Shown piece by piece: positions 24,985 through 32,716 of a stretch of DNA of 52,082 nucleotides. Numbering within the stretch: position 1 is the first letter of the stretch; each line of letters opens with the position of its first letter. The DNA comes from SOJA01 sp964598485 (lineage in GTDB: Archaea > Thermoproteota > Bathyarchaeia > Bathyarchaeales > Bathycorpusculaceae): positions 1 through 52,082 of the forward strand of contig CAZRCD010000012.1 of assembly GCA_964598485.1 (NCBI GenBank), read 5' to 3'. The notes beneath the pieces were generated by a model. That model did not search any database, had not been told where the DNA came from, and saw nothing but the letters and a program-made list of their open reading frames with translations. The position numbers were made by a program, and so were the translations under genes.

Positions 24985-25541
24985 TATTTTAGGGTTAACT
25001 GTGAAACCGAGTAGTAAACTATTTCGCCTCTACGGTTCATAACAGCCAAAACCAATTCTTTCTTGAGACTTTGACATTGTCTCAGAATACGGGTTAGATC
25101 CTCCAGTGATATTGGATTGCCCTCTTGCATGGTCAAAATTAAGTATTTAGCCGTTTTTTCACCGTATCCTCCGCGTTCGTAAACTCGGAAGTCAACGCCT
25201 AAGCCGAAACCTTCGCGAACAATGTATCCGCGACTTCTCAAATCACGATATGCTAAGTATTTAGCCCAAGCATTTTCATCAGCATCCTCATAGTGTTGCA
25301 GAACCCTTTGAAAATCCACAGGTTCACCTTTTCCGTTCTCGATGTCCAAGTTTCCCTTATCCAAAAGATATAGAGCCTCATAAAATGCAAGCAAAAACTC
25401 ATCGTTCTCAGCTACACCGTAACCCCTTGAAGAAAGTTCATCCACGCTCTGTTTTTCAGAAATTTTTATACCATTTTCAACAAGCAAACCCTTAATCCTA
25501 AGTTCTGAACGGATAGCTGTTTTCTCCTTACCCTTACTCAT
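24984..25541 (-). CDS. endA: tRNA-splicing endonuclease subunit EndA-like, catalytic His replaced
   Basis: 185 residues with the N-terminal and catalytic domains of the single-unit archaeal enzyme. The catalytic Tyr is present (Tyr121 in DFRVYERG), as is the Lys (Lys160/161 in SLKKELVLAV). The His that normally lies in EHSxYL is absent: the aligned segment is EKTAKYL, giving Thr130. The protein could be the structural subunit of an alpha2-beta2 enzyme, or a weakened catalytic subunit. The ATG at 25541 is chosen since a TATA-like CTTATAAG (about 25577-25584) is too close to the longer start at 25568. Cotranscribed with hisS. Confidence 0.85.
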   Translation of the reverse strand: MSKGKEKTAIRSELRIKGLLVENGIKISEKQSVDELSSRGYGVAENDEFLLAFYEALYLLDKGNLDIENGKGEPVDFQRVLQHYEDADENAWAKYLAYRDLRSRGYIVREGFGLGVDFRVYERGGYGEKTAKYLILTMQEGNPISLEDLTRILRQCQSLKKELVLAVMNRRGEIVYYSVSQLTLK

Positions 25542-25584
25542 ATAAACCCTCAACCAGCATAAAGCCATGTTTTTACTTATAAGG

Positions 25585-26003
25585 AGTAAGATAGAACTTA
25601 CTTTTACAGTAGATATAACTATTGAAAACTATGTTTTCTATTAACTCTATTTAATTCAGCACTTTTTGCACTTTTGATTTCGATTTTGCATACAAATTTA
25701 GACGGAAGGAAATTTCTTTTTCGTTTTTTAACCCATTTTTTAGCGTAAATAAATTTTCGTCGAGTCAAACATTAATGTTTGTGTCTGATTCTTACATGTA
25801 ATCCTCAATCCCAGCATAAGGGGTTGTTGTTCGCTATGACAGAAAGGTGCAAACTAAATGATTTGAAAGTTTGGAAATAAGCTTGGAACATGAATTTGAC
25901 AATTCAAGCATTACGTGTGAGAAGGATAGAGACTGATCAAAAGAGTGGTTGACTGGTGGATTGAAGAAGAAAAGGCTCGATTACTGAAAGGGCAATAACA
26001 TTG
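25585..26003. other. Gene-free gap with a 16-bp palindrome
   Basis: About 420 nt of AT-rich DNA without a credible gene; the longest local frames are short and lack good starts. A perfect palindrome CAAACATTAATGTTTG occupies 25766-25781. A TATA-like element for endA lies at the lower edge, and the terminator of the minus-strand surface operon at the upper edge. Nothing else is identified. Confidence 0.4.
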
Positions 26004-26029
26004 AAAGCTTCAGACAATAAAAAAAGGGG
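26004..26029 (-). terminator. T-rich terminator of surface operon 1
   Basis: On the minus strand CCCCTTTTTTTATTGTCTG lies about 15 nt after the stop codon of the large surface protein. The same block, with CAG in place of TA, lies at 28869-28896 after the paralogous gene. The run of T supports archaeal intrinsic termination, and the shared AAGCTTCAGACAA side shows the duplication extended past the coding region. Confidence 0.5.
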
Positions 26030-26042
26030 AAACTTTGGGTTG

Positions 26043-28073
26043 TTAGTATTTAATTATGTTGCATCCTTCGATTACAAATACGAAGCCTTGACTGTCCTCT
26101 CGCACTTTAAAGGTTAAGTCTATCGTTTCCAAGAGAAAGATCTGAGCTTTAACATCGTCGCTTGCCACTAAGTATTCGTGTACGTCTCCAAGTCTGCTGT
26201 GTACGGCGCTTGTTAATGGGCATAGTTTCAGTTTTCCATCTTCGTTAATTGCATACAGCTTAACATGGTCTATCACTGACTCTGAAAAGTTCAAGCCTTC
26301 CCATCCTTCTTGCAGACGCAACTTAGCCTTACGATCTTCAACTGCTAGGTCTTGTTTAGCTATGGATACTTCTCTGATAACGTCTTCGCCTGAAGGGTTG
26401 TGAATGTCTATTACGCCGTAGTCAACGTAATCGTTGCCGTTCCAAGCGTACAATGTTGGACAAGGCTCACCTCCTCCACCGCCGTTAGGGAGGAAGTACG
26501 CGTGTAACGTGTGGTCAGAGTCCATTGTAACAGTTATCTGTTTTCCATACTTTAGTCCTCCATCGAGCCACCACCACACGAAGTGATAGCCCGAATACGC
26601 AGTAGCCGTGACATTCACAGAAGAGCCGTAGCCGTAATTGTAGGTTCCGGGAACAGGGTCTGTGGTGCCGCCGGAGGAAGAGGATATGGAGAGTTGACGA
26701 GTGTTACTTATGTACATGTTTAGCGTTGATGATGTGGAAATTTCGTAGAGATTGTCGTTGGACAGGTCCTTGTACCATGCGTTCGCAGTCACCGTGAGAT
26801 CATGGTCTTTATTGTTTGCATCAGTAAACGACCATTCTACAGTGGCTGCCAAGGTGCTGTCAAAAGGTTTACAGTATATTATAGACTCATTTTCAACGCG
26901 ACATTGAGCCCAAACATAAGCCTCGCTATCACTCGTACCCGCATCTTTAACGTGCTCATCATCCGTATACGGTCGCGAAAGGTCACCTGCCAAGACACCA
27001 GCAAGGTCAGCAGTAATCAACATAACCTTCCACATGATGCCTGCCTTGAGCAGCGCCAAACTTGCAGCAGTCTTTATGGCAGATTTGAAAGTATCTCCGA
27101 ATGGGTTTGTGTATTCCTCTAGTATGACGTTATAGCCTCCTATGTAGGGCCTTAGAAAACTTATCATGGCATAGCCATCATCTTTAGTTAGTTTTATTAT
27201 TAGCCTTTCTAATCGATATCCCGCGATGAAATAATCGAATTTGAGACACGCTTCGTTATGAAGATTGTTATAGTCGTAAGAGGTGCCTTTGTTGCCAACC
27301 TGGTCTTCAGTTCCCACCGTAGTTGAATAACTTTTTGTGATGCTTTTGTATTGGAAGAAGATTTTGTTGTGGTAATCGTATCCAATCCATGGTTGTCGAT
27401 GTTGTATGAGCACCTGGAAGGTTTGAGGGGTGCCGCTGTCATCTGGAACGTTGTTCCAGCTTACAACGAAATACTCCTCACCGTTAAAGTACACGTCCCT
27501 GCCGTAGGTGATTGAGCCTCCCTGCTCAGGGTGTAAATCTCGCCAGAAAACCGCGATAACTGGGTTGGGGTCATCAGTGCTTGGAATGCTCTGCGGATCA
27601 GCGTTCGTACAGGTCTTGTTTAAAGTTAGAAAGCCGTTGCTGCACACCCAAACCTTCCGATATTCAACGCCGTAGTAGAGTAAAGTAAACTCAAGGTCAA
27701 GCCAAGTTCCATCGTTATCACTGGTGATGTTAGTCGGCTCAGAAACTTCACACCAATCGTAGATATAGTCGTTCGGCAACACTGCATACTGAATACCCAC
27801 CCTGGTGTTCGCAGAAGCACTTACCTTAAGTGAGAGATGGTCGTTATAATCATAAGCGGGATCGTTTTCGGAGTATTGGCCAATGTGAACGCCCATCTCT
27901 ATTGACGCATCATCATCAGTTTTGCTGTTTCCAATCGTTTCATCGTAAAGAGTATATCCTGAGGGCCTTGGTTTAGACCAATCGCTGGAAGTTGCCCGCA
28001 CCGGAAAGGCAAGCGAGCCGCATAGTAGCATGGCGACTATCACAAAGCTCACGAGGGCTTTCTTTCTGTTCAT
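26043..28073 (-). CDS. Large secreted multidomain surface protein (operon 1, gene B)
   Basis: 676 residues from the ATG at 28073, which overlaps the upstream stop as ATGA. Signal peptide at 1-25 (MNRKKALVSFVIVAML...). A first region contains IGQYSENDPAYDYNDHLS, also found in the partner protein. A beta-sandwich region follows, about 75-290 (VWVCSNGFLTLNK, VIAVFWRDL). Then an InlB-type repeat near 485-530 (SGYHFVWWWLDGG), a GGGGGEPC linker and a C-terminal domain of about 141 residues shared with the peptidase at 28916. Probably cell-surface or secreted; function unknown. Confidence 0.8.
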   Translation of the reverse strand: MNRKKALVSFVIVAMLLCGSLAFPVRATSSDWSKPRPSGYTLYDETIGNSKTDDDASIEMGVHIGQYSENDPAYDYNDHLSLKVSASANTRVGIQYAVLPNDYIYDWCEVSEPTNITSDNDGTWLDLEFTLLYYGVEYRKVWVCSNGFLTLNKTCTNADPQSIPSTDDPNPVIAVFWRDLHPEQGGSITYGRDVYFNGEEYFVVSWNNVPDDSGTPQTFQVLIQHRQPWIGYDYHNKIFFQYKSITKSYSTTVGTEDQVGNKGTSYDYNNLHNEACLKFDYFIAGYRLERLIIKLTKDDGYAMISFLRPYIGGYNVILEEYTNPFGDTFKSAIKTAASLALLKAGIMWKVMLITADLAGVLAGDLSRPYTDDEHVKDAGTSDSEAYVWAQCRVENESIIYCKPFDSTLAATVEWSFTDANNKDHDLTVTANAWYKDLSNDNLYEISTSSTLNMYISNTRQLSISSSSGGTTDPVPGTYNYGYGSSVNVTATAYSGYHFVWWWLDGGLKYGKQITVTMDSDHTLHAYFLPNGGGGGEPCPTLYAWNGNDYVDYGVIDIHNPSGEDVIREVSIAKQDLAVEDRKAKLRLQEGWEGLNFSESVIDHVKLYAINEDGKLKLCPLTSAVHSRLGDVHEYLVASDDVKAQIFLLETIDLTFKVREDSQGFVFVIEGCNIIKY
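26398..26480 (-). repeat. 83-bp perfect repeat, copy 1
   Basis: Identical over 83 bases to 29274-29356. It encodes the glycine-rich linker and the start of the shared C-terminal domain (EPCPTLYAWNG, YVDYGVIDIHN). The flanking coding sequence is clearly diverged, so identity this sharp points to recent gene conversion or recombination. Confidence 0.85.
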
Positions 28074-28735
28074 GTTTGTTCTCTCCCAACGATGTTGAGC
28101 TGAAACGGTTGGAAAATCTTGTTGTAGGCTGTTCCGTTGTAGTATGTGATTTCGTAGGCTATTTCCAGCTGGTGCGATTGAGTGTTCGGGGTTAGAAGGC
28201 TCCATTCCGCCGTCGCCTCGGCGTGGACGCTGCCTGTATGGTTTACGCCAGCTAGTTTGATGTAAGCTTGTGTTTCCCATCTATAGCCATCTGCCCGAGC
28301 CGCTAGGGAAAGATTTTCAAAATAAAGCCTCGTGTTTAACCAGGATACTTTAGATGTTTGGTCTTTTTGAACCACTACGTGAACGCGCTCTATATAGCCG
28401 TCCGGGTTGCCGGTCGTTACATTTATCACCATGAGCATGGACAGATGGTCATCGCCATCATAGGCTGGGTCATTCTCATGGTATATTCCTATCGTAACAT
28501 ACATATTCGCTGAGAGCCCGTCGCCAACATAAGGAGCGTTTAGCTTTTCATCTATATAGACAAACTGGACAGATTCGTTTGGTCTTTGAAAGGTCCATAC
28601 AATAGGCTCCAACGTCGTGTTCTCCGCTATCGTTATTTCCCTCGGATTCAACGCAACCACTAGGACTATGATTAACGCAACCGCTACAGCAAAAACTGAA
28701 GCCGTCTTCTTATTCCACTCCAGCCTCTTTATCAT
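28070..28735 (-). CDS. Single-TM surface protein (operon 1, gene A)
   Basis: 221 residues. An N-terminal TM or uncleaved signal at about 11-29, then an outside domain with several N-glycosylation sequons (NTT, NES, NVT, NLS, NHT, NGT). It contains IGIYHENDPAYDGDDHLS, homologous to a segment of the gene B product. The ATG at 28735 is eight bases after GGAG; an upstream TTG (28777) would add 14 very basic residues, but lies in the conserved leader. The stop overlaps the next ATG (ATGA). Likely partner of the large protein. Confidence 0.7.
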   Translation of the reverse strand: MIKRLEWNKKTASVFAVAVALIIVLVVALNPREITIAENTTLEPIVWTFQRPNESVQFVYIDEKLNAPYVGDGLSANMYVTIGIYHENDPAYDGDDHLSMLMVINVTTGNPDGYIERVHVVVQKDQTSKVSWLNTRLYFENLSLAARADGYRWETQAYIKLAGVNHTGSVHAEATAEWSLLTPNTQSHQLEIAYEITYYNGTAYNKIFQPFQLNIVGREQT

Positions 28736-28751
28736 TTTCATTCTCCTTTCC

Positions 28752-28821
28752 TTTTTTGTTCTCTTTCTGCCCTTCAATTAGGGCTAGGCGGTGAACACGC
28801 CTCCAACACATTCAGTGTTGG
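28752..28821 (-). promoter_or_regulatory. Conserved leader of surface operon 1 with hairpins
   Basis: 28752-28794 is closely similar to 31206-31250, upstream of the paralogous operon. Both carry, on the minus strand, GCCTAGCCYTAATTGAARGGGC, which can form a small hairpin whose loop sequence is kept while stem bases change. Just upstream CCAACAC-attca-GTGTTGG (28803-28821) is a perfect 7-bp hairpin, present only here. A regulatory 5' leader is plausible. Confidence 0.4.
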
Positions 28822-28868
28822 CTTAACCATCTAACTATTCTTCTTTTGAGAGCTTAAACATTTCTGCT

Positions 28869-28896
28869 AAAGCTTCAGACAACAGAAAAAAAGGGG
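28869..28896 (-). terminator. T-rich terminator of surface operon 2
   Basis: Minus-strand CCCCTTTTTTTCTGTTGTCTG about 20 nt after the peptidase stop codon. Paralogous to the block at 26004-26029. Confidence 0.5.
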
Positions 28897-28915
28897 TTTT
28901 GAGAGGTTTTCCTTA

Positions 28916-30616
28916 CTATGGTTTGAGCATGTTGTTTCCTTCGATTACGAATAAGAACGCCTTGGCGTCTTTATATGTCGCTGTAAAGGTTAGGTCTATC
29001 GTTTCCAAGAGGAGCATCTGTACTCTGTAGTCGTCACTTTTCCGTAGTTGTCGCAAAACTTTGCCAAGACTGCTGTGCGTTGCACTTATCAGCGGACATA
29101 GCTTACGGTTTCCGTCATTGTCAACTGCGTAGAGCTTCACCTGGTCTATGACTGACTCTGAAAAGTTCAAGCCTTCCCAACCTTCCCTAAGCCTAAACCT
29201 AGCCTTATGCTTGTTTAAGCCCACGTCTTCCATTTGAACAGCCACTTCTCTAACAACGTCTTCACCTGACGGATTGTGAATGTCTATTACGCCGTAGTCA
29301 ACGTAATCGTTGCCGTTCCAAGCGTACAATGTTGGACAAGGCTCACCTCCTCCACCCCCAGTGCCAGACCCGAAACATGCGTACACGAAGTGGTCAGAGT
29401 TCATTTCAATAAACAGGACGTTGTAGCTGCCGTGGTCTTCTCCGTAACGTATTCCTCCGTCAACCCACCACCATATGAAATGGTAGCCTGAGAATGGCCA
29501 AGCCATTAACACCACCACTGTTCCTTCTATGTATTCGTAGGTTCCGGGGAACATTACCCATCCTCCTGAGCTATACCAAACGATTAACGTGAATAGTCGG
29601 TAGAGATAGATGGGTTCTGAATCTAAATCATCCTCATCAAGAATATCTCCGTTTAAGTATGTTGGACATCCGTTGCCGTCGCAATCAAACCAGGGAGACT
29701 CGTCTATCGGCTCACCAGTAAACTCGTTTATAATATGTCCGATAACCCAGCGGTTATCATCGTGCTCATAGGCATATCGGAATGCCTCTTGCATCGAAAT
29801 GTGCCCATTCTCATCATAGTCCGCATCCACTTCTTCGTGTATGATAAAGGTTGTTCCATCGCAAGTTGTGTTGTAGCCAAATAGAGCGTCGAAGAAGACT
29901 TCGTCAAACTCGCTGAGCAAATCACCATCACTATCGTCATACGAACTACTTGTTTCATTTGCAGAAGTAATGACAACCCGATTTGAAGCACTTAAGTCGT
30001 CTATGAATCCGCCGCTGTAACACCCACTGATGAAAACTATTAAGTTGCCGTATGTTAAAGTGTTTAGGTCGCTTGCTAATTCGTCGTCCCAATAAAATTC
30101 TGGGGGCTCTACCAAACCCCCATAGAGAAGCAATTTTTCGTCAACACCGAACCATCCTGTCGCGCTATTGTAGTGTTCCCAGTCTTCGTCACCGTCAACG
30201 TCAAAGCAGTCGTCTGGGTACTCACCACTTGTAATGTTGAAGCCACTTCCGTGACACCTGAAATAGATTAGTATAATGTCGTTTGCGTCTGCTTTAGAAG
30301 ATAGCCAGCTAGTGATGGCTGATTGAACGTTTGCTTTAGTGGACGTTTCATTTATGGAATCAACTTCGGGTTCGTATCTGTCTCCGCCCGAATACAGCCA
30401 AGTTATATGGTTTCGCGGTGTATCATACATGTTGGTCAGTGTATAGTAGCAGTAAAAGGTGTCCCATAAGGCTTGATATAAGATTGGTTGTTCTGGTCTT
30501 TCTGCTCCTCCAACTATGAGAACCCATAGTTCCGCTTGTCCGTAGTCTACACATTTCGCTGGAAGCACAAACACAGCTAGAAGTAAAGGCAAAATCAGCA
30601 GTAAAGACTTCTTCAT
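28916..30616 (-). CDS. Secreted clan CD cysteine peptidase with EF-hand and shared C-terminal domain (operon 2, gene B)
   Basis: 566 residues from the ATG overlapping the upstream stop (ATGA). Signal peptide at 1-21. Caspase/legumain-like core: a strand then His122 in ILIYFRCHGSGF, and a second strand then Cys199 in IVFISGCYSGGF, the His-Gly and Cys motifs of clan CD. A canonical 12-residue EF-hand loop sits at 266-277 (DYDENGHISMQE). Then an InlB-type repeat near 370-415 (SGYHFIWWWVDGG), a GTGGGGGEPC linker and the shared domain at 425-566. Likely a calcium-dependent extracellular or surface peptidase; substrate unknown. Confidence 0.82.
   Translation of the reverse strand: MKKSLLLILPLLLAVFVLPAKCVDYGQAELWVLIVGGAERPEQPILYQALWDTFYCYYTLTNMYDTPRNHITWLYSGGDRYEPEVDSINETSTKANVQSAITSWLSSKADANDIILIYFRCHGSGFNITSGEYPDDCFDVDGDEDWEHYNSATGWFGVDEKLLLYGGLVEPPEFYWDDELASDLNTLTYGNLIVFISGCYSGGFIDDLSASNRVVITSANETSSSYDDSDGDLLSEFDEVFFDALFGYNTTCDGTTFIIHEEVDADYDENGHISMQEAFRYAYEHDDNRWVIGHIINEFTGEPIDESPWFDCDGNGCPTYLNGDILDEDDLDSEPIYLYRLFTLIVWYSSGGWVMFPGTYEYIEGTVVVLMAWPFSGYHFIWWWVDGGIRYGEDHGSYNVLFIEMNSDHFVYACFGSGTGGGGGEPCPTLYAWNGNDYVDYGVIDIHNPSGEDVVREVAVQMEDVGLNKHKARFRLREGWEGLNFSESVIDQVKLYAVDNDGNRKLCPLISATHSSLGKVLRQLRKSDDYRVQMLLLETIDLTFTATYKDAKAFLFVIEGNNMLKP
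29274..29356 (-). repeat. 83-bp perfect repeat, copy 2
   Basis: Partner of 26398-26480, with no mismatch. Same strand and same reading frame, 2.9 kb away. Confidence 0.85.
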
Positions 30617-31191
30617 TGCCATCCCTCTATCTCCGCTGAAACCCACCACTCCAAAGTCTTTGACCTTTCAGTTGCGTCTCTGAAGGCAACTATTGCATCA
30701 TATACTTTGACTTTAGAAAGTGCGGTTTTTGGAATGGTGATGTTATACGTGTAGCCTACGCCTTCCGTGAACGTGCAGTTGGAATAGGGGTCTCTAATAA
30801 AGTAGCCATCGGTCTTAAGGATATCGCCGATTGTGTATGCATTGTAATAGCTGTTCCATCTAAGCATAATTAATCTTTCTTCTGTAGTTAGATTGCAGGC
30901 GGCAAAGCAGTCTATCCAACCGTGTCCGTCTATGTCGAATGCAAAGCCTAAAAGGTCTCCAGCATGATATTCATCATCGTTTATCTTTGCGATTATGTTG
31001 AGACTTTCGTTCCGCCATTCAAAGGTGAGTTCGATGCGTAATGTTCCGTTTACAATCACTTGTTCATCACTTGACCACTCAAGGATGAAGTCTGGTTGAA
31101 GAGTTTCAAAGCTGTTGGCGTACAAGGAAGCAGCTAAAGCGATAGAAATCATCGTTACGTAGAACACCGCAAACTTACTATCATTGTTCAA
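30613..31191 (-). CDS. Single-TM surface protein (operon 2, gene A)
   Basis: 192 residues from a TTG eight bases after GGAG, the same arrangement as gene A of operon 1. TM or signal at about 7-25. The outside part contains FAFDIDGHGWIDCFAACN, resembling a calcium- or sugar-binding beta-sandwich, and sequons (NGT, NES, NLT, NCT, NIT). No cytoplasmic domain. It has the same position as the operon 1 protein but only weak residue similarity, so homology rests partly on context. The stop overlaps the peptidase start (ATGA). Confidence 0.65.
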   Translation of the reverse strand: MNNDSKFAVFYVTMISIALAASLYANSFETLQPDFILEWSSDEQVIVNGTLRIELTFEWRNESLNIIAKINDDEYHAGDLLGFAFDIDGHGWIDCFAACNLTTEERLIMLRWNSYYNAYTIGDILKTDGYFIRDPYSNCTFTEGVGYTYNITIPKTALSKVKVYDAIVAFRDATERSKTLEWWVSAEIEGWQ

Positions 31192-31205
31192 TTTTATTTC
31201 TCCAT

Positions 31206-31250
31206 CCTTTTTGTTCTCTTTCCGCCCTTTCAATTAAGGCTAGGCGATGA
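31206..31250 (-). promoter_or_regulatory. Conserved leader of surface operon 2
   Basis: Paralogue of 28752-28794 (minus-strand core CGCCTAGCCTTAATTGAAAGG). A TATA-like AAGTTATATC on the minus strand near 31308-31320 lies farther upstream, so the conserved block would be transcribed as a 5' leader of about 100 nt. Confidence 0.4.
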
Positions 31251-31436
31251 TACGCTCTAAACTAGTCGGCTCTGCTTTATTTCAGGTTATGTTAAGTCAA
31301 CGACCTTAGATATAACTTTCGGTTGATATACGCAGTTTGGTAGTTGTTGTTCAAATCCTAATTTCAGTTTTCCGTAACCCTTTATCAGCCGTTTCACAAG
31401 ATAAACATGTTTTAGATACATCACAGCCATCAGTTT

Positions 31437-31568
31437 TTAGGTGCTAATCTTAGCTGTCTCAATTTCAGACTTTATACGCTGTGAGTTGAACTGTTCGCTG
31501 TGTGGCTGTAACGCCTTGTCAAAGGATTTCTGGTGGCACGGCACTAATATTGTCAAATGCTTTTCCAT
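31437..31568 (-). CDS. Possible 43-residue protein
   Basis: An ATG preceded by GGGAG opens a frame starting MEKHLTILVPCHQKSFDKAL and ending at TAA. The composition is protein-like, but there is no recognised homologue, no clear promoter, and the gap 31251-31630 is otherwise featureless. Treat as tentative. Confidence 0.25.
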   Translation of the reverse strand: MEKHLTILVPCHQKSFDKALQPHSEQFNSQRIKSEIETAKIST

Positions 31569-31630
31569 ACTCTCCCAGTTCTTTCCTGGGTAAAATGATT
31601 TTCTCGTCTCTTGTTCAACTTACTCCTTAC

Positions 31631-32650
31631 TTACAAAGTAGCTTTAAACTTAACAAAATCTTCTCTACTTAAAACGCCGTCTTCACAAATGATGGCTGTC
31701 ACGTGTTTTAGTGGAGTTATGTCGAAGGCTGGATTCAGAACATTCACCCCGTCAGGAGCAATCATCTGCGAACCTATATGCGTAACCTCTTCCCACGGTC
31801 TTTCCTCAATAGTAACATCTGCTGAAGAATGTGCCAAGTCAAAGGTGGATTTGGGAGCAGCAACATAGAATGGAATATTATGCTCTTTGGCTAAAACCGC
31901 TATGGTGTACGTTCCAACTTTGTTGATCACCGCGTCTCTAACTATCCTATCTGCTCCAACTATAACTTTGCTAACCAGCTGCTTATACATGACGTAGCCG
32001 ACCATGTTATCAGTAATCAAGGTGACTGGTATGCCATCACGTTTAAGCTCGTAGGCTGTTAACCTTGCTCCCTGCAGTTTCGGCCTTGTCTCAGTTGCAA
32101 CAACCTTAATCTTTTTCCCTTGCTCCCAAGCAGCCCTTATTACGCCTAAAGCGGTGCCATACTCAACCGTTGCTAAAGCACCAGCATTACAATGCGTTAA
32201 GATAACATCTTCATCATAAATAAGTTCAGCCCCGTGTCTACCAATCAAACGATTCGCCCTTGCATCTTCATCAGCGATTTTCTGCGCCTCTTCAACAATA
32301 AATGCGGCTAAATCCTTGACGTTTCCAGAAAAGCCTCTTGCCCCATTCAGAATTCTATCAATAGCCCAGAAAAGATTAACAGCCGTCGGCCTAGTTTCCT
32401 TCAAAGTCTCTGCCGCTTTCCCCAACTCGTTAACTAGTTCCGACTTATTTTCAGCTTTTGAATGATAAGCCACCAAAGCCAATGTGAAGGCTGCAGCCGC
32501 ACCTAAAAGCGGTGCCCCCCTTATTTTCATAGTTTTTATGGCATCAGCCACTTGAATAACATTTTTCATCTGCAAAAACACAGTTTCCTGCGGAAGTTTC
32601 GTCTGATCTATCGTTACAACCGTTCCATCACGCCACTCTATCGTCCTCAC
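31631..32650 (-). CDS. MtnA-like isomerase (methylthioribose-1-phosphate isomerase / aIF2B family)
   Basis: 339 residues. Family landmarks: MKIRGAPLLGAAAAF near 42, THCNAGALATVEYGTALG near 153 (active-site Cys), TETRPKLQGARLTAYEL near 186, ITDNMVGY near 212 and VGADRIVRDAVINKVGTY near 231 (active-site Asp). These isomerases convert aldose-1-phosphates to ketoses: methylthioribose-1-P in methionine salvage, or ribose-1,5-bisphosphate in archaeal AMP catabolism. MtnA-type spacing is favoured, but the substrate is not certain. GTG start. Divergent from the HhH gene with about 65 nt between. Confidence 0.85.
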   Translation of the reverse strand: MRTIEWRDGTVVTIDQTKLPQETVFLQMKNVIQVADAIKTMKIRGAPLLGAAAAFTLALVAYHSKAENKSELVNELGKAAETLKETRPTAVNLFWAIDRILNGARGFSGNVKDLAAFIVEEAQKIADEDARANRLIGRHGAELIYDEDVILTHCNAGALATVEYGTALGVIRAAWEQGKKIKVVATETRPKLQGARLTAYELKRDGIPVTLITDNMVGYVMYKQLVSKVIVGADRIVRDAVINKVGTYTIAVLAKEHNIPFYVAAPKSTFDLAHSSADVTIEERPWEEVTHIGSQMIAPDGVNVLNPAFDITPLKHVTAIICEDGVLSREDFVKFKATL

Positions 32651-32716
32651 ATTAATGCCTCAGTAAACCGTTTTATGACGTAAACAGTATAAAACTTATG
32701 AGGAAGTGAAAACATT

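Noticed and set aside
27209..27442. 77-codon minus-strand frame and similar frames inside the surface proteins
   Set aside because: Out-of-frame shadows of the large secreted protein, Thr/Ser-rich by codon shift.
28752..31250. Possible CRISPR repeats (CTTTCAATTAAGGC-like sequence in two places)
   Set aside because: Only two copies, 2.4 kb apart, each directly upstream of a paralogous operon; no spacers. Explained as duplicated leader.
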